Assembly: GCA_031769625.1 (NCBI GenBank)
Contig: JAUIMM010000015.1
Location: forward strand, 25,637,501-25,701,500
Direction of reading: 5' to 3'
DNA: 64,000 bases
Source of the DNA: Taudactylus pleione
Lineage: Eukaryota; Chordata; Amphibia; Anura; Myobatrachidae
Made by a program: the position numbers and the translations under genes. Position 1 is the stretch's first letter. Each line of letters begins with the position of its first letter. Under the pieces are notes generated by a model, which saw only the letters and a program-made list of their open reading frames with translations, did not search any database and was not told the DNA's origin. Shown here one piece after another: positions 10,781 through 21,309 of the stretch.

Positions 10781-10798
10781 TGCCCGCATTCTCCACCA
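10781..10798 (-). promoter_or_regulatory. Primer-binding site, complementary to tRNA-Ala
   Basis: The minus-strand sequence TGGTGGAGAATGCGGGCA lies 3 bases inside the 5' LTR. It matches the complement of the 3' end of vertebrate tRNA-Ala(AGC), including CCA, over 18 bases as I recall that tRNA. This would prime minus-strand DNA synthesis. Confidence 0.8.
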
Positions 10799-10801
10799 TA
10801 T

Positions 10802-11404
10802 TGTGACACAGTTAGGTTAGGGGGTCCCTCTCCTGGGTAGAGGACTCCTTCCTTACACACACACAGCAGCAGGGAAGCAGCACACCAGTCTGGATGCAAG
10901 TATAAGCTGGTCGGCGCCAGTCTTTATTGTACAATGTCAGAAACATAAAGAAAACATAAATATAAATCCTAGCCCTGTCGGGGCACTAACTTCACAGGTA
11001 GTTCCCTCACTACCAGAACCTGGCAGGGCCTAATGCCCTCGCCAGCAACAAAAGCACAGCACAACACTCACAGTTAGGTATCCAAGTGTCTCTGAGCAAA
11101 CTCCCTGCCTGCTCTCCCAGGTGAGACAATCAGCCCTAAACAAACTAGGCTTATATTGGCCACTCTCAGGTGGAAAACTAACAAGCCTGTTACCAGGCTG
11201 CGAGAACCAAAACCTGGAGTGGCCGTGGGTGGAGCCCTCCCTCTCCTCTCACCCACAACCCCCAGGTCCCAAACCGGCTTTTCAAAAAGCCGAAACTCAA
11301 GCCTGCTACACTGCAGACTTTCTCCTGGGGGTTTAAAACACAAAAGACAGGAATCTGGGACAAATGTACCTGCCACAGACCACTTTACCAGTGATCCTAT
11401 CACA
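10802..11404 (-). repeat. 5' LTR of the Gmr1-type element
   Basis: Near-identical to the LTR at 5624-6227. The differences I found are one CA-dinucleotide length change, one other short indel and about five substitutions. It would carry the promoter; I do not recognise a confident TATA box. Confidence 0.9.
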
Positions 11405-11700
11405 GTATGTACACACTGGAGCAATGTCGGGCCGATATGAAGTTTTCTAACGACATATCGCCTACATCGCTCAATGTGTACGCATGGTTGCGTGTTCCCA
11501 TGGTCACTAGCGACGTAGATATCGCTAGCAGCCAGTGAATTGTTAATATATTACGTATGGTGATCGTTCCGTCATTCATTAAAGTCGGTCAGTTTGGACG
11601 CACAATCACTGTTCACAAGCATTCGTTCCAATGTTGGAAATAAATGCCCGTCGCTCCAGTGTGTACACAGCAGAATACACTTCCTAACAACCTAAGAAGT
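11405..11700. repeat. MITE-like sequence with GTGTACACA ends
   Basis: Starts just after the LTR with GTATGTACACACTGGAGC and closes near 11685 with GCTCCAGTGTGTACACAGC, an imperfect terminal inversion. The interior carries ATATCG-type motifs seen in similar short repeats near 1600 and 57800. The first four bases are the Gmr1 target duplication, so the retrotransposon landed at or in this element. Confidence 0.5.
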
Positions 11701-11919
11701 CTGGGGAGATTGGGTACATAACGTAGCAGAATAGCAACTGTAGCTGTTGGTTTGAAGCATATGTGTGGTTACTGTAAAGCAGATGCAACCATTATAAAAG
11801 CAGACTGGCATAATTGATTGCTAAAAGGCTTTGCAGTAGACTGTACAAATCCATGTTTACTAGGTTACTGGATGTAAATAGCTTTGCACATTCTCTGTGT
11901 ATGATGCCAAGCAGACTTA

Positions 11920-12176
11920 AGGGGCCCATACATCTAAGGCCATGATCCGCTGTTCTGCCAATCTGTGATCGATCCGTGGATCAGCGGCCATCAGTGAACC
12001 ATGATCTGTTGGTGGATTGGGGAAAAATAACATTTAAAAAATCCCAGATTTTTACCATTTTCGGGTCGGGATTGGGGAATCAAGATTTTCATAATGTTGA
12101 ATATTCACAATTCCCCGATCCGAGTGTCAGCAGAACGGGGAATTACCGTGATTAGCGGCTAGATGTATGGGCCCCT
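11920..12176. mobile_element. Harbinger-type MITE with TTA duplication
   Basis: 257 bp with terminal inverted repeats AGGGGCCCATACATCT and its complement. It is flanked by TTA at 11917-11919 and 12177-12179. The interior is rich in GATC/GATCCG motifs and has no coding frame. TIR and TSD type fit PIF/Harbinger. Confidence 0.8.
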
Positions 12177-12622
12177 TTACACAGTTGTCCCATGTTTATG
12201 AACGAGAAATATTGCGGCCAGGTAAACTTTAAGGTATTTCTTTGCTGTTTGCCTTGTCGCAGAATTTCCACATAGTAAAGACAATTTTTTTCTACTAATT
12301 GCTCTCTAGGTCTTGGAAGACTCTTTTCCCTGAGATCACAATACACACTAATTAAAAGCATATTACTATAGAGCATAAAAGCAATAGTTGGTAGAGGGGA
12401 GTACTCTAATAAACAATTATTTGACACCTAAAACAAATCAACTTCCTTTATCAGTCCTTTAATATCACAGTAACTTTCAGATCATTGACACGGATATGGA
12501 AATGGTACAGGTAAACTACTGCCTACCTATGTTCGGTTTTCCTACCCTCTTTTTAAGTTGTAAGGCATAAATAATTCCATGTATATGCTCCAGGCTCCAG
12601 GTCCTTAAAAATGGGCATGGGT
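12177..12622. other. No recognisable feature
   Basis: AT-rich spacer between a MITE and a SINE. No gene or repeat boundary is recognised. Confidence 0.5.
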
Positions 12623-12630
12623 AGCAAAGA

Positions 12631-12970
12631 CGGTGTAATGGTTAGCATTACTGCCTCACAGTAGCTGAGGTCGTGTTTGATTCCCACTACGGCCCTAACT
12701 GTGTGGAGTTTGTATATTCTCCCTGTGCTTGTGTGGGTTTCCTCTGGGTACTCCGGTTTCCTCCCACACTCCAAAAATATACTAGTAGGCTAATTGGCTT
12801 CCAACAAAAATTAACCCTAGCGTGCAAGTATGTGCATGTACATGTGGTAGGAAATATAGATTGTAAGCTCCACTAGGGCAGGGGCTGATGTGAATGGCCA
12901 CATACTCCTCTGTAAAAGCACTGCGGAATATGTGTGCGCTATATAAAGAACTGGTAATAATAATAATAAA
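12631..12970 (+). mobile_element. tRNA-derived SINE, V-SINE type
   Basis: The head resembles a tRNA gene, with an A-box-like segment (GTAATGGTTAGCATTACTG) and a B-box-like GTTTGATTCCC. The middle carries the conserved V-type core, TGTGTGGAGTTTGTATATTC then TTTCCTCTGGGTACTCCGG and CCTCCCACACTCCAAAAA. The end has GTAAGCTCCACTAGGGCAGG, TGTGCGCTATATAAA and a (TAA)n tail. An 8-bp direct repeat, agcaaaga, flanks it at 12623-12630 and 12971-12978. It would be transcribed by RNA polymerase III and mobilised by a LINE. Confidence 0.85.
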
Positions 12971-13235
12971 AGCAAAGATGACAGTACCCAACCTGGACCA
13001 ATAACTTCATGCTATGGGGAAGTAAAAGAAAAGTGGATAGATATGACTAAGCTGAAGGCACTGTAACCTTTACATTCAAACACATTTCTCTCTTATACTG
13101 CCCTTTGCCAATTACCTTATAAGAAAGTTAAATGAATTGGGCCATTTACCTTATTATTCTTACACTAGAAATAAAGTCTGTGTGACAGTGATTCCAGATT
13201 TTTAGTCCAGACTGGAGCAGGGAAAGCAGCCACAT

Positions 13236-13551
13236 CACTAGGGGAGAGCAGGTCGCATAGTGAGTCACCATGTGAGTGGGTGGCACCAAAATAGCAGAGC
13301 TGTTCTGTTATTTTGGTGTCACTGAGCACCAGGTAGCAGTGATGGATGATGCGTGCATTTGTCCATCATCCACTGTGCCGGGAGAGAGGCAGGGGGCTGC
13401 CCAGTGGCTCCCAGAGCGCTGCGCAAGCCCCCAGCATATTGAGAACAGGGGTGTGACTCGCGGTCATACCTCCAAAATGTCATGCATCCGAAGGACCTTA
13501 TGAGAGGTGACAAGGTGAGTACAGCACACTGGGTGTCACCAACACCAGTGA
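13236..13551. repeat. MITE-like element with internal hairpin
   Basis: Contains the hairpin GGCACCAAAATAGCAGAG / CTCTGTTATTTTGGTGTC-like around 13279-13321. The same hairpin occurs in the element at 55554-55910. It begins near CACTAGGGGAGAGC and ends near GGGTGTCACCAACACCAGTG. Boundaries are approximate and no clear target duplication was found. Confidence 0.5.
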
Positions 13552-14130
13552 GGCAAAGCAAACCATGACAGAATCTACCCTACTCTCTGAGGAAACAGTC
13601 ACTATAATCAGATGAAGAATTGCGTCATGGTGCTGTTTCCAAGGACCTTGTTTACTTATGGACATTACCCTCTTTTTGGCAGTGATCGGGATCCAGTGTT
13701 AACCAATTGTCGGCGGAGCTCAGCTGAACAGTGGAGGGAGCAAGTTGACCGCTCTATATTAAGTCTCTCCCTCCGGCCGCGGACACCAGTAAGACACAGT
13801 AGCCTCTGGCAGTGGCTCTATATGGAGCGGCAGTGACAGCGATACTCACCAGAATTATTTGGCTGTGGAGGTGACTGGTATCAAAACCCTCACCATTAAA
13901 AAATGCAGCAAATTGGGGTTCAAAAATTGGATTGCTGAGATTATCTCCGACTCCCAATTTGCCTCCATCTGGTAATACATCATTATAGGTATGTGCTAAC
14001 CATCTTTGGATTGTGTGCAATCACTAGACCCCCTGTCATTTATTATAAGAAGGTGAGTATATTACTATGTAAACATAAGACTAGAACTTTGACTAAGCAT
14101 CAACTTAGTCCTTTGGACCAAAATATATTG

Positions 14131-14167
<37 letters not shown>

Positions 14168-14215
14168 AAGAGACAAATTATTTCTTGGTTTATGTGCAAT
14201 AAATAATACATGTTT
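13552..14215. other. Spacer with a TA microsatellite
   Basis: A (TA)n run lies at about 14136-14162. No gene is recognised in the remainder. Confidence 0.5.
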
Positions 14216-14366
14216 CATCTTCGGGGTCCATAGAGATCCACAGGGATACCATGGGGATATTATGGTTGGAAGACCAGGCACCAAACAGTTAAAGCTTTGG
14301 CTCCCAGAATACCCTGGGTCCTCCGCCATATATACCCCACCCCTAGTCATAGGACTTCAGTTGTAC
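14216..14366 (+). repeat. Left inverted terminal repeat of the DIRS-like element
   Basis: Runs from CATCTTCGGGGTCCATAGAG to about GGACTTCAGTTGTAC. It is complementary, with scattered mismatches, to 19436-19582. Confidence 0.8.
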
Positions 14367-16699
14367 GTTTGGTGCGGTAGGATTCAGACGCACCTTTGTA
14401 AAGGGGACTGCTTAGGCAGTCCTAAGCTTTTATTTTATGATTTATTTTACTTTGTTTCTTGAGTCGCTGCTGAGCTTAGCTAGCAGCAATGCTGCGACAT
14501 GGACTGCATCGGATGCTCGGAGATGTCCAGTAAGGTGATTCCTCACTTCTGGTGTCAGAGACGCACCAGAAGCCGCTGTTGTAAGTACCAGGGATTGTCC
14601 GCATCCTTACTACACCAGCCGGGACCTTATCGCCTGATGCTGACGATCGGCAGCAGACACAATCTGCTGCCACGAGACCAGCATACCCGGCTGGTTAACG
14701 CAGCTTTGGGGAGGTAGGCGCTCCCCCGGCAGCTTCTACCCCAACCCAGACACCGTCCCGATGAATGGTTTTGCGCGTCTGGGTTGCTCCACCTACCCTC
14801 CACGTGTGTAAGACACTCACGGCCCATGCTCAGTGCACCTGGTAGATGTGGTCTCAGGAGGGTCTGGGTCAGTCTCCCTGTATACCTCTTCTTTGGTTAA
14901 GGTATACGGTGCTCTATATCCTATTACTTTGCGTTGCTGTCGTTGATTTTGAGCCCATTGTAATTATATTACATATGCATTGTATGTGACTGTTGCTAGC
15001 TGCTGTTTGCATTGCACTTATATCCTACCAATGTGATTGCGATTTAGTGCCTATTTGCAAATTTCTACTGTCAATTTAACTATCACTGTTATTTCTTTCT
15101 GAGTGCTTCATATTCATTAGAGTTGTGAAGACTGTCACATAAACTGCGATTGTTGCCTTTACTCTGAACATGTCAAAAGATAAAGGAAAACAGGAGGGTT
15201 TAGCCACCTGTGCTGGTCTCATCTAAATCATGTACGGCATATGTGTCCTCACAGGACATAAAGGTATTGTTGAAGGTAGTCACATTGCATTGCTACCTTT
15301 ATACGTATATATGCTAAGCATAAAGGGAAACAGGAGTTCAGACAGTTAGAAATATCACTGCTATTTCTATTTGACCCTCAACTACCAGGTGTGTAGGGGT
15401 TAAATTTGACTTCACATTTACTTGTGAAGACTGAGCTGCCATCTCCCTTTCTCCTAATTAATTGGAGACGCTCAGCTGCAATTGATCATGGAATGTTTGC
15501 TGAGGGGAGATTTGGTCTCTCTCTGAGTATACCTTTCTCTTTAGGACCAAAGTATATAGCACTGGAATCAACTTTTGTGGTTGTAAAAGTTGACTCAGTG
15601 CCGACTTGTAAGTAGAGGAGGCAGAATATTTATGCATGTAGATTCTACCATACTTATGTATTTAGGTAGTTGATTTTAATGCCCTTTTGCAAATATATGC
15701 ATTCTATGTGACTTATGCTAACTCTGCTGGAAAGAACAGTTTTTTGTTTTCTGTTGTGTTTCCTAACTACCTGATGTATAGGGGTTAGAGAGTACTTCAC
15801 ATTTAATTTTATCTGTGAATAGGGTCACATTGTATTGTTAACCCTACACTGGTTGTAGGTTACTTGGAAGTATTTCCCATGTCTCAAGACAACAGGAGAC
15901 TGTTGTTGTCCTTGAGCTGGTTTCATGTAAATCCTGTGCAGTTGGCCTCTCAGGATTTCATACAGGATGGACTGTGGTTTGATTGTTATACAACAAACAC
16001 AACAGTCCACCTCACCAGCACCTTTTCAGGGGTCAGCCCCAACACTGCCTCCCACTTTTGATTACCCACAGTGATTACAGCCTACTACAGTATGTTTCCT
16101 CTTCCCATACATCCTTCCTAGATGGAGGGTTATGTCCACTCAGTTCAGAATCTGATTTTTAGCATCTACCTATCTGCAGATGTTACAGGCGAATAATCCC
16201 TCTCCCACAGAGAGGCATCAGCCATCTAAGCATATATCTGGATTGCAGTCCATCCTTCTTTCAGATTCTGTTATATCATTTGAGGAGGCAGAGGCTACAC
16301 AGGTTTCTTCCTCTGGGCCTATCTCGGAGGAGGAGCATCATTCATCAGTGGATGTTCCTCTCTAGAGGGGCGGTTAATTCAATCCTCATTATAGAGGATG
16401 AAGTACCGGCTCCTAAAGCCTAATAAACCTGGTGTTCAGACACCAGAAGGTGATTTAGGCTGGCTTCCCTCAATCTGAACAGCTCACTGAGTTTATAGGG
16501 GAGGCATGGAAAAAAGATTAATATATTTACCCTCTCCCACAGAGAGGGTGCATTAGGTGAGATATCCCCCTCCCTACTGGGGATTCTTACGTGACACCTT
16601 CCTGAAGGGTTACACCTAAGAAGGTTATTTGCACAACTCCCCCATTCGATGCTATCAAGGCCATTTATGCCCTGCTAATTTCAGGGGTGTTAATCCCGA

Positions 16700-17075
16700 T
16701 TCCTTTAACAAGGAATGAGTTATTACTCAGATTTGGGTTTGATTCAGAAGCTAAATAGGTATCGCTCTATTCTGAATCTGAAATCTTTCAACAGGTTCAT
16801 CCTTGTGCCCAAGTTCCGTATGGAGACCCTACGGTCAATTATGCTGGCTATGGAACCTGGGGATTTCATGGTTCCCTGAACATACAGGATCATATCTGTA
16901 TGTACCTATTGCACTATTCACCAAGGGTTTCTGAGTTTTGGCTGTTCGTCAGCAACATTACCATTGCCTTTTTGGTCTGTCCACAGCCCCGCGGGTGTTT
17001 ACCAAGATAATGGCGGTCATGACTGCTCATCTCAGAAGGAGTTAGGGTACTGCCATACTTGAACGGCCTCCTGAT
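16700..17075 (+). pseudogene. DIRS-type reverse transcriptase relic
   Basis: Translation in shifting frames gives YRSILNLKSFNRFILVPKF and METLRSIMLAMEPGDFM, then a segment corresponding to ALPFGLSTAPRVFTK-type RT. This pattern is characteristic of DIRS-group reverse transcriptases. I see several frame changes and stops, for example after MVP near 16877, so no RT protein can be made. Confidence 0.75.
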
Positions 17076-17229
17076 ATTAACAGTCTATGGAGGTTTTACA
17101 TTTGCGGGGTGTGCATATTGCTCCGAAATCAGAGAGTACCCATTCACTCAGCAAGGCAGGTCCTGGGGTCCATGGATCCACCTTCAACATGGTGGAATAT
17201 GCCCAGTTCCATTTCAGACCTCTACAAAG

Positions 17230-17820
17230 TTTGATTCTCTCCAGGTGGAACGGACAGAATCATTTTATAAGATCTTAGAGGATCCTTCTCACTCCAGAGG
17301 TTCATCACTCCCTCCTGTGGTTGCTAAGAAAGGATCATCTAAACAAAGGGCACTGGTTCTGGATTCCAAATTGGATCTAACCACGGATGCCGGACTTAGC
17401 GGATAGAGGGCAGTGACAGGTCATCACACCTTTCAGGGAAGATGGACAAATCAAGAAGGTCATCTGCCAATAAACATTCTGGACCTGCGAGCAGTATACA
17501 GAGCACTGATAAGGGCACAGGACCTGCTCCAAGGTGGCCTACCTCCATCATCAGGGAGGCACAAGAAGTTATGTAGACATGCAGGAAGTAACAAGGGATG
17601 TGATTTGGACAGAATGTAATCTTCCAGCCATCTCGCAATATTCATACCGGAAGTGCTAAATTGTGAAGCAGACTGTCTAAGTTGCCAGGACATACACGCT
17701 GGAGAGTGGTCTCTATATCCGGGAGTGTTTCAGCTCCTGGTAAACAAATGGGGTCTACCAGAGATAGATTTAATGGCATCACGCCACACCCAAGTGCGGG
17801 TCCAGGTCTAGAGACCCATC
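17230..17820 (+). pseudogene. DIRS-type RNase H region relic
   Basis: Includes LDLTTDAGLSG, followed by a stop at 17401-17406, then INILDLRAVYRALIRAQ and, around 17660-17790, a WSLYPGVFQLL and WGLPEIDLMASR segment. In DIRS elements RNase H is followed by this W-G-x-P-x-x-D-L-x-A-S block. The region lies between RT and recombinase, the normal DIRS order. Confidence 0.7.
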
Positions 17821-18250
17821 AGCGGCATTTGTGGATGCACTGGGATGGGATTTCAAGCTCGCGTATCTATTGCCTCCGATTTCTCTACTCCCAGGAGTTC
17901 TCAGAAAATTCAAACAGGAAGGTGTAACGGTAATACCGGTGGCTCATGCTTGGCCCAAATGTCATTAGCTCACCAACATACATAATCTGTTCATAGAGAG
18001 TCCTATCCTCTTCCTTTATGGAAGGATCTGCTAACGCAGGGCCCTTGCCGACATCCAGACTTGCCTCGTCTGGTTTTGATGGCGTGGCTCTTGAATCTTC
18101 CATCCTAGGAACAAAAGGTTTTCCAATTCTGTAATTCAACTGATGTTAGTGCACAGAAACCTGCTTCTGCTCGCATCTATTACAGAGGTGGGTTTTCTAT
18201 TGGTCAATGGTGTTCCAATAAGGAATATGATAATAAGGTGTTCAGGATTC

Positions 18251-18371
18251 ACTTATAGCCACACCACACTGGACATGCCAGATCTCATCGAATCTTGGAG
18301 GCTGCACAATGTTGAGCCTGGTTGTTACTTGGATAGGAGACCACCTGGGAATACCAGGTGCTGTAGGTGCT
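18251..18371 (+). pseudogene. Full-length 5S rRNA-like sequence
   Basis: 121 bp aligns from end to end with vertebrate 5S rRNA (120 nt) as I recall it. The 3' half is best conserved: GAGCCTGGTT then GTTACTTGGATAGGAGACC, CACCTGGGAATACC and GGTGCTGTAGG. The internal control region is thus partly preserved but diverged. It lies inside the DIRS-like element between the RNase H and recombinase relics. A retroposed 5S pseudogene or the 5S-derived head of a SINE are the main explanations. Scattered substitutions make a functional 5S gene unlikely. Confidence 0.85.
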
Positions 18372-18879
18372 CGCCTTGCCACTTTGAGAGTGCAGTATTC
18401 TGGTTCCAGAATAAGATTGCTTCATTATCAGATGTTAGAATTTTTATTCCAAGGAGTTCTGCGAGTTCAGTCACCCTTTGTTCCACCAGTAGCACCGTGG
18501 AATTTGACTTTGGTTCTTAAGGGGTTCAAGCTTCCCCATTTGAACCTTCTGTAGATTTTAAGTGGTTGACAGCAAAGACAATTTTCTTCTTGCTATCTCT
18601 TCAGCTCACAGAGTCTCGAATTTGGCAGCGCTCTCATGTCACTCCCCATATTTGATTTTTCACCAGGATAAAGCTGTTCTTTGTACAAGGGAGGGTTACC
18701 TTCCTAGGGTAGTGTCCTGTTTTCATGTAAATTAAGAAATTGTGGTTCCAGCTTTTCAGGCTCCAGACCTTTCTGTAGGTGAAGCTTCCCTGGATGTAGT
18801 TCGTGCTCTCCGTATTTATGTGGAGCGTACGAATTCTGTTAGCAAATCAGATTCTCTTTTTTGTATTACATGGTTTTCT

Positions 18880-19144
18880 CAAATGAGGATACCCAGCTAG
18901 TAAACAGACTCTGGTGAGATGGCTACATATGACTATCTCCCAGGTGTATACACAGGCTGATTTTCCTGTCCCAAGCACGGAGACAGTGCATTCTTCTCTG
19001 TCTGTAGGGTCATCGTGGGCATTCAGTCGTGGGGCCTCGGCTGAACAATTATACAAGGCTGCCACATGGTCTTCTGCCCACACTTTTCTTAGGTTCTATG
19101 TCTTTGATACTTTTGACTCGCAGGATGCTTCCTTTGGACGATGA
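18880..19144 (+). pseudogene. Tyrosine recombinase C-terminal relic (DIRS-type)
   Basis: An open segment gives SSWAFSRGASAEQLYKAATW and then SSAHTFLRFYVFDTF. The conserved pattern W-x-S-x-x-T-F-x-x-x-Y, with the catalytic Tyr in the FLRFY segment, is that of DIRS recombinases. This enzyme would integrate circular element DNA. Upstream recombinase sequence is fragmented by stops. Confidence 0.75.
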
Positions 19145-19204
19145 GTTCTGCTCAGGAGCGTCCCCCACCCTAGGGGAACTGCTTTTGGACGTCCCCATGG
19201 TATC

Positions 19205-19285
19205 CCTGTGGATCCCTATGGACCCTGAAGAAGAAATATAGAGTTATGGTAGACTTACCTAGATAACTCCTTTTCTTCGAGGTCC
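19205..19285 (+). repeat. Internal complementary region of the DIRS-like element
   Basis: ATAGAGTTATGGTAGACTTA and the following bases are the inverse of the right-most tail at 19569-19618. The neighbouring CCTGTGGATCCCTATGGACC is the inverse of the left terminus. DIRS replication models use such a segment to join the two ends. Confidence 0.65.
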
Positions 19286-19435
19286 AGAGGGTCCACAGGG
19301 CACCCACCCTGATGCATCTGGCTTCATTGGGTGATTTTCTTGCGGTCACAGATTCCCTCATCTACTGCAAAAGTGTTTCTGGTGTACGATTGTTCTTCCT
19401 TCTCCTCTTTCCTACTCCTGCCTTGAGGCTTGTTA

Positions 19436-19618
19436 ACTAAACTGAAGTCCTATGGCTAGGTGCGGGATATATATGGAAGAGGGGTCCTGTGGGAGCCAAA
19501 GCTTTAACTGTTTGGTGCCTGGTCTTCCAAACATAATATCCTCATGGTATCCCTGTGGACCCTATGGATATCGAAGAAAGGAGTTATCTAGGTAAGTCTA
19601 CCATAACTCTATATTTTT
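19436..19618 (+). repeat. Right inverted terminal repeat and tail of the DIRS-like element
   Basis: Complement of the left terminal repeat, extended by a right-only tail that matches the internal complementary region. Confidence 0.75.
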
Positions 19619-20664
19619 AATCTATTTATTTCTAATGGTCATGTGTGGCTATAATTATAATGCGCACCCATTGTGCATGATATTTTTCTGCACATACTAT
19701 AGTATATTTTCCAACTGAAGCAATCCTGATTTGCTTATTGGGGAGCAGCGTCTGTAACATTTGGCTCATTGATTTTAATAGGTGCACCCTATTATAGAGC
19801 CACAAATGTGACTCTTTAGTTCTTCAAGAACGAATCAGACTTCTAAATATATTGCAAACATTAAGTAAAGACAGTAAAACGTTAGAGATAGGTGGTGCTT
19901 TTTTCTGAAAGCCAAAAAGATGTTTGATATCACATTGTTCTATAAACAATGTTTACAGTACTTTCATGTGAGTACATATTACTGTACCTCTTAAAACTTT
20001 CAAAGAATTGATTAAATGTGGGACATGAATGTAAAGGGCAACATTTTATGTCTCTTCCGAAGCACTTGCGAAAGTACCATATCTGTAACATGAAACTTGA
20101 TGTGCTTATTACGTTAAATGCAGACTCAAGTTCTCCGTTTACAATAAAATTGTGCATATTTTATGCTGTAGCCATATTTCTGTGCCAATCTGTGACAGCA
20201 GCTTTGGCAAATATAAAATTACATTTGTTGTTGGGATTTCTTCTGTTCTTTTTATTAGATTTTTTTATACTGATGCTAAACATTTTTACAATTTGCTTGT
20301 GGCCTATGAAACTTAGACCACTAAAGATCAGTTCGCAGGACTCCCCCCAGTTGATGGGATGTGAAAATAAAGTTTCTATAAAATTCAAGCAAACTCAGGA
20401 GGTAATTTTAGATATAAGGAAAATACTGTGGTCGAGTGATGCATTGTTTATGTTGCAAGTGATCTAAAGGTCTGTTTTATCCCAGTCATGCTTCATTATG
20501 GGGGAAGAGAGCAGGGATGTGCCACAACTTCATCTTATCCTATGACAACATATGTTTTCTAAACGGTCTCCCTGCACATATAATGTAGCATTATGAGTAT
20601 TACCATCACTGGAAAACTCTTCAGGGGAAGATCTTTCTGGATGATTTTGAGCAAAACTGTCTCC

Positions 20665-20669
<5 letters not shown>
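19619..20669. other. No recognisable feature
   Basis: AT-rich. The longest plus-strand frame (20018-20467, 149 codons) is low-complexity and hydrophobic with no recognisable domain. I do not call it a gene. Confidence 0.45.

Positions 20670-20708
<39 letters not shown>
20670..20708. repeat. TA microsatellite
   Basis: About 19 TA dinucleotides immediately left of a Tc1-type terminus. Confidence 0.9.
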
Positions 20709-20712
<4 letters not shown>

Positions 20713-21309
20713 CACAGCCATGGCCAAAAGTTTTGAGAATTATACAAATATTGTTTTACACTTTTAACAAAGTTTGCTTCTTCAGTGTTTTTAGACTTTT
20801 TGTCAGATGTTACTATGGTATACTGTACTGAAGTAAAATTACAAACATTTCATAAGTGTCAAAAGCTTTTATTGACAATTACATTAAGTTTAGTTTATGC
20901 AAACAGTCAATATTTGCAGTGTTGACCCTTCTTTTTCAAGACCTATGCAATTCGCCCTGGCATGCTGTCAATCAAATTCTGGGCCACATACTCAGGCCCG
21001 GTGACAGGGGGTACAAACAGGACACTTGTACCGGGCCCCAAGATTCTGAGGGGCCCTGACCCCTCAGGAATTTCGAGAGCCCAGTTCATGTGTCTCCATT
21101 GCCTCTGCCACCTGCTGTGTAAGCTGCTTACACAGCAGGTGGCAGAGGCAACAGTAGCAAACAGGGCACCCGGCTAGAACCACTGGGGCCGGCACATCAG
21201 GGGAACATCTATCCAGTGTCCTCTATCGCGGCGCAGAGTCAAGAGTATAGCAGCCGGCGCAGCGCACGTGACATCATGACGTCGCGCTGCTGAATCAGGG
21301 AGGAGCCAC

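Larger units (their letters stand above)
5624..11404 (-). mobile_element. Full-length Gmr1-type Ty3/gypsy LTR retrotransposon
   Basis: A 5.78-kb element on the minus strand with two LTRs of about 604 bp. They differ by roughly five substitutions and two short indels, so the insertion is young. Reading the minus strand: LTR, tRNA-Ala primer site, gag with CCHC knuckle, protease, integrase, reverse transcriptase, RNase H, polypurine tract, LTR. Integrase upstream of reverse transcriptase is copia-like, yet the RT and integrase sequences are Ty3/gypsy-like. That combination defines the Gmr1 group known from cod and other deuterostomes. The coding region is broken by a stop codon at 8021-8023 and a reading-frame shift near 7560. 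Confidence 0.92.
14216..19618 (+). mobile_element. Decayed DIRS-like tyrosine-recombinase retrotransposon
   Basis: The ends are inverted repeats instead of LTRs. The left end (14216-14366) is complementary to the right end (about 19436-19582) over a long segment including GGAAGACCAGGCACCAAACA. Inside, on the plus strand and in broken frames, lie a DIRS-type reverse transcriptase, a DIRS-type RNase H followed by a DLMASRH motif, and a tyrosine-recombinase C-terminus. An internal segment at 19205-19285 is complementary to terminal sequence, as expected for the internal complementary region. DIRS elements integrate by recombinase and leave no target duplication; none is seen. All coding parts carry stops and shifts, so the copy is inactive. 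Confidence 0.88.

Noticed and set aside
18251..18371. Functional 5S rRNA gene
   Set aside because: Many substitutions, a location inside a dead retroelement and no tandem 5S repeat context. Called a pseudogene instead.
20018..20467. 149-codon plus-strand frame
   Set aside because: AT-rich, hydrophobic low complexity with no recognisable domain or conserved motif. A host gene call is not justified.
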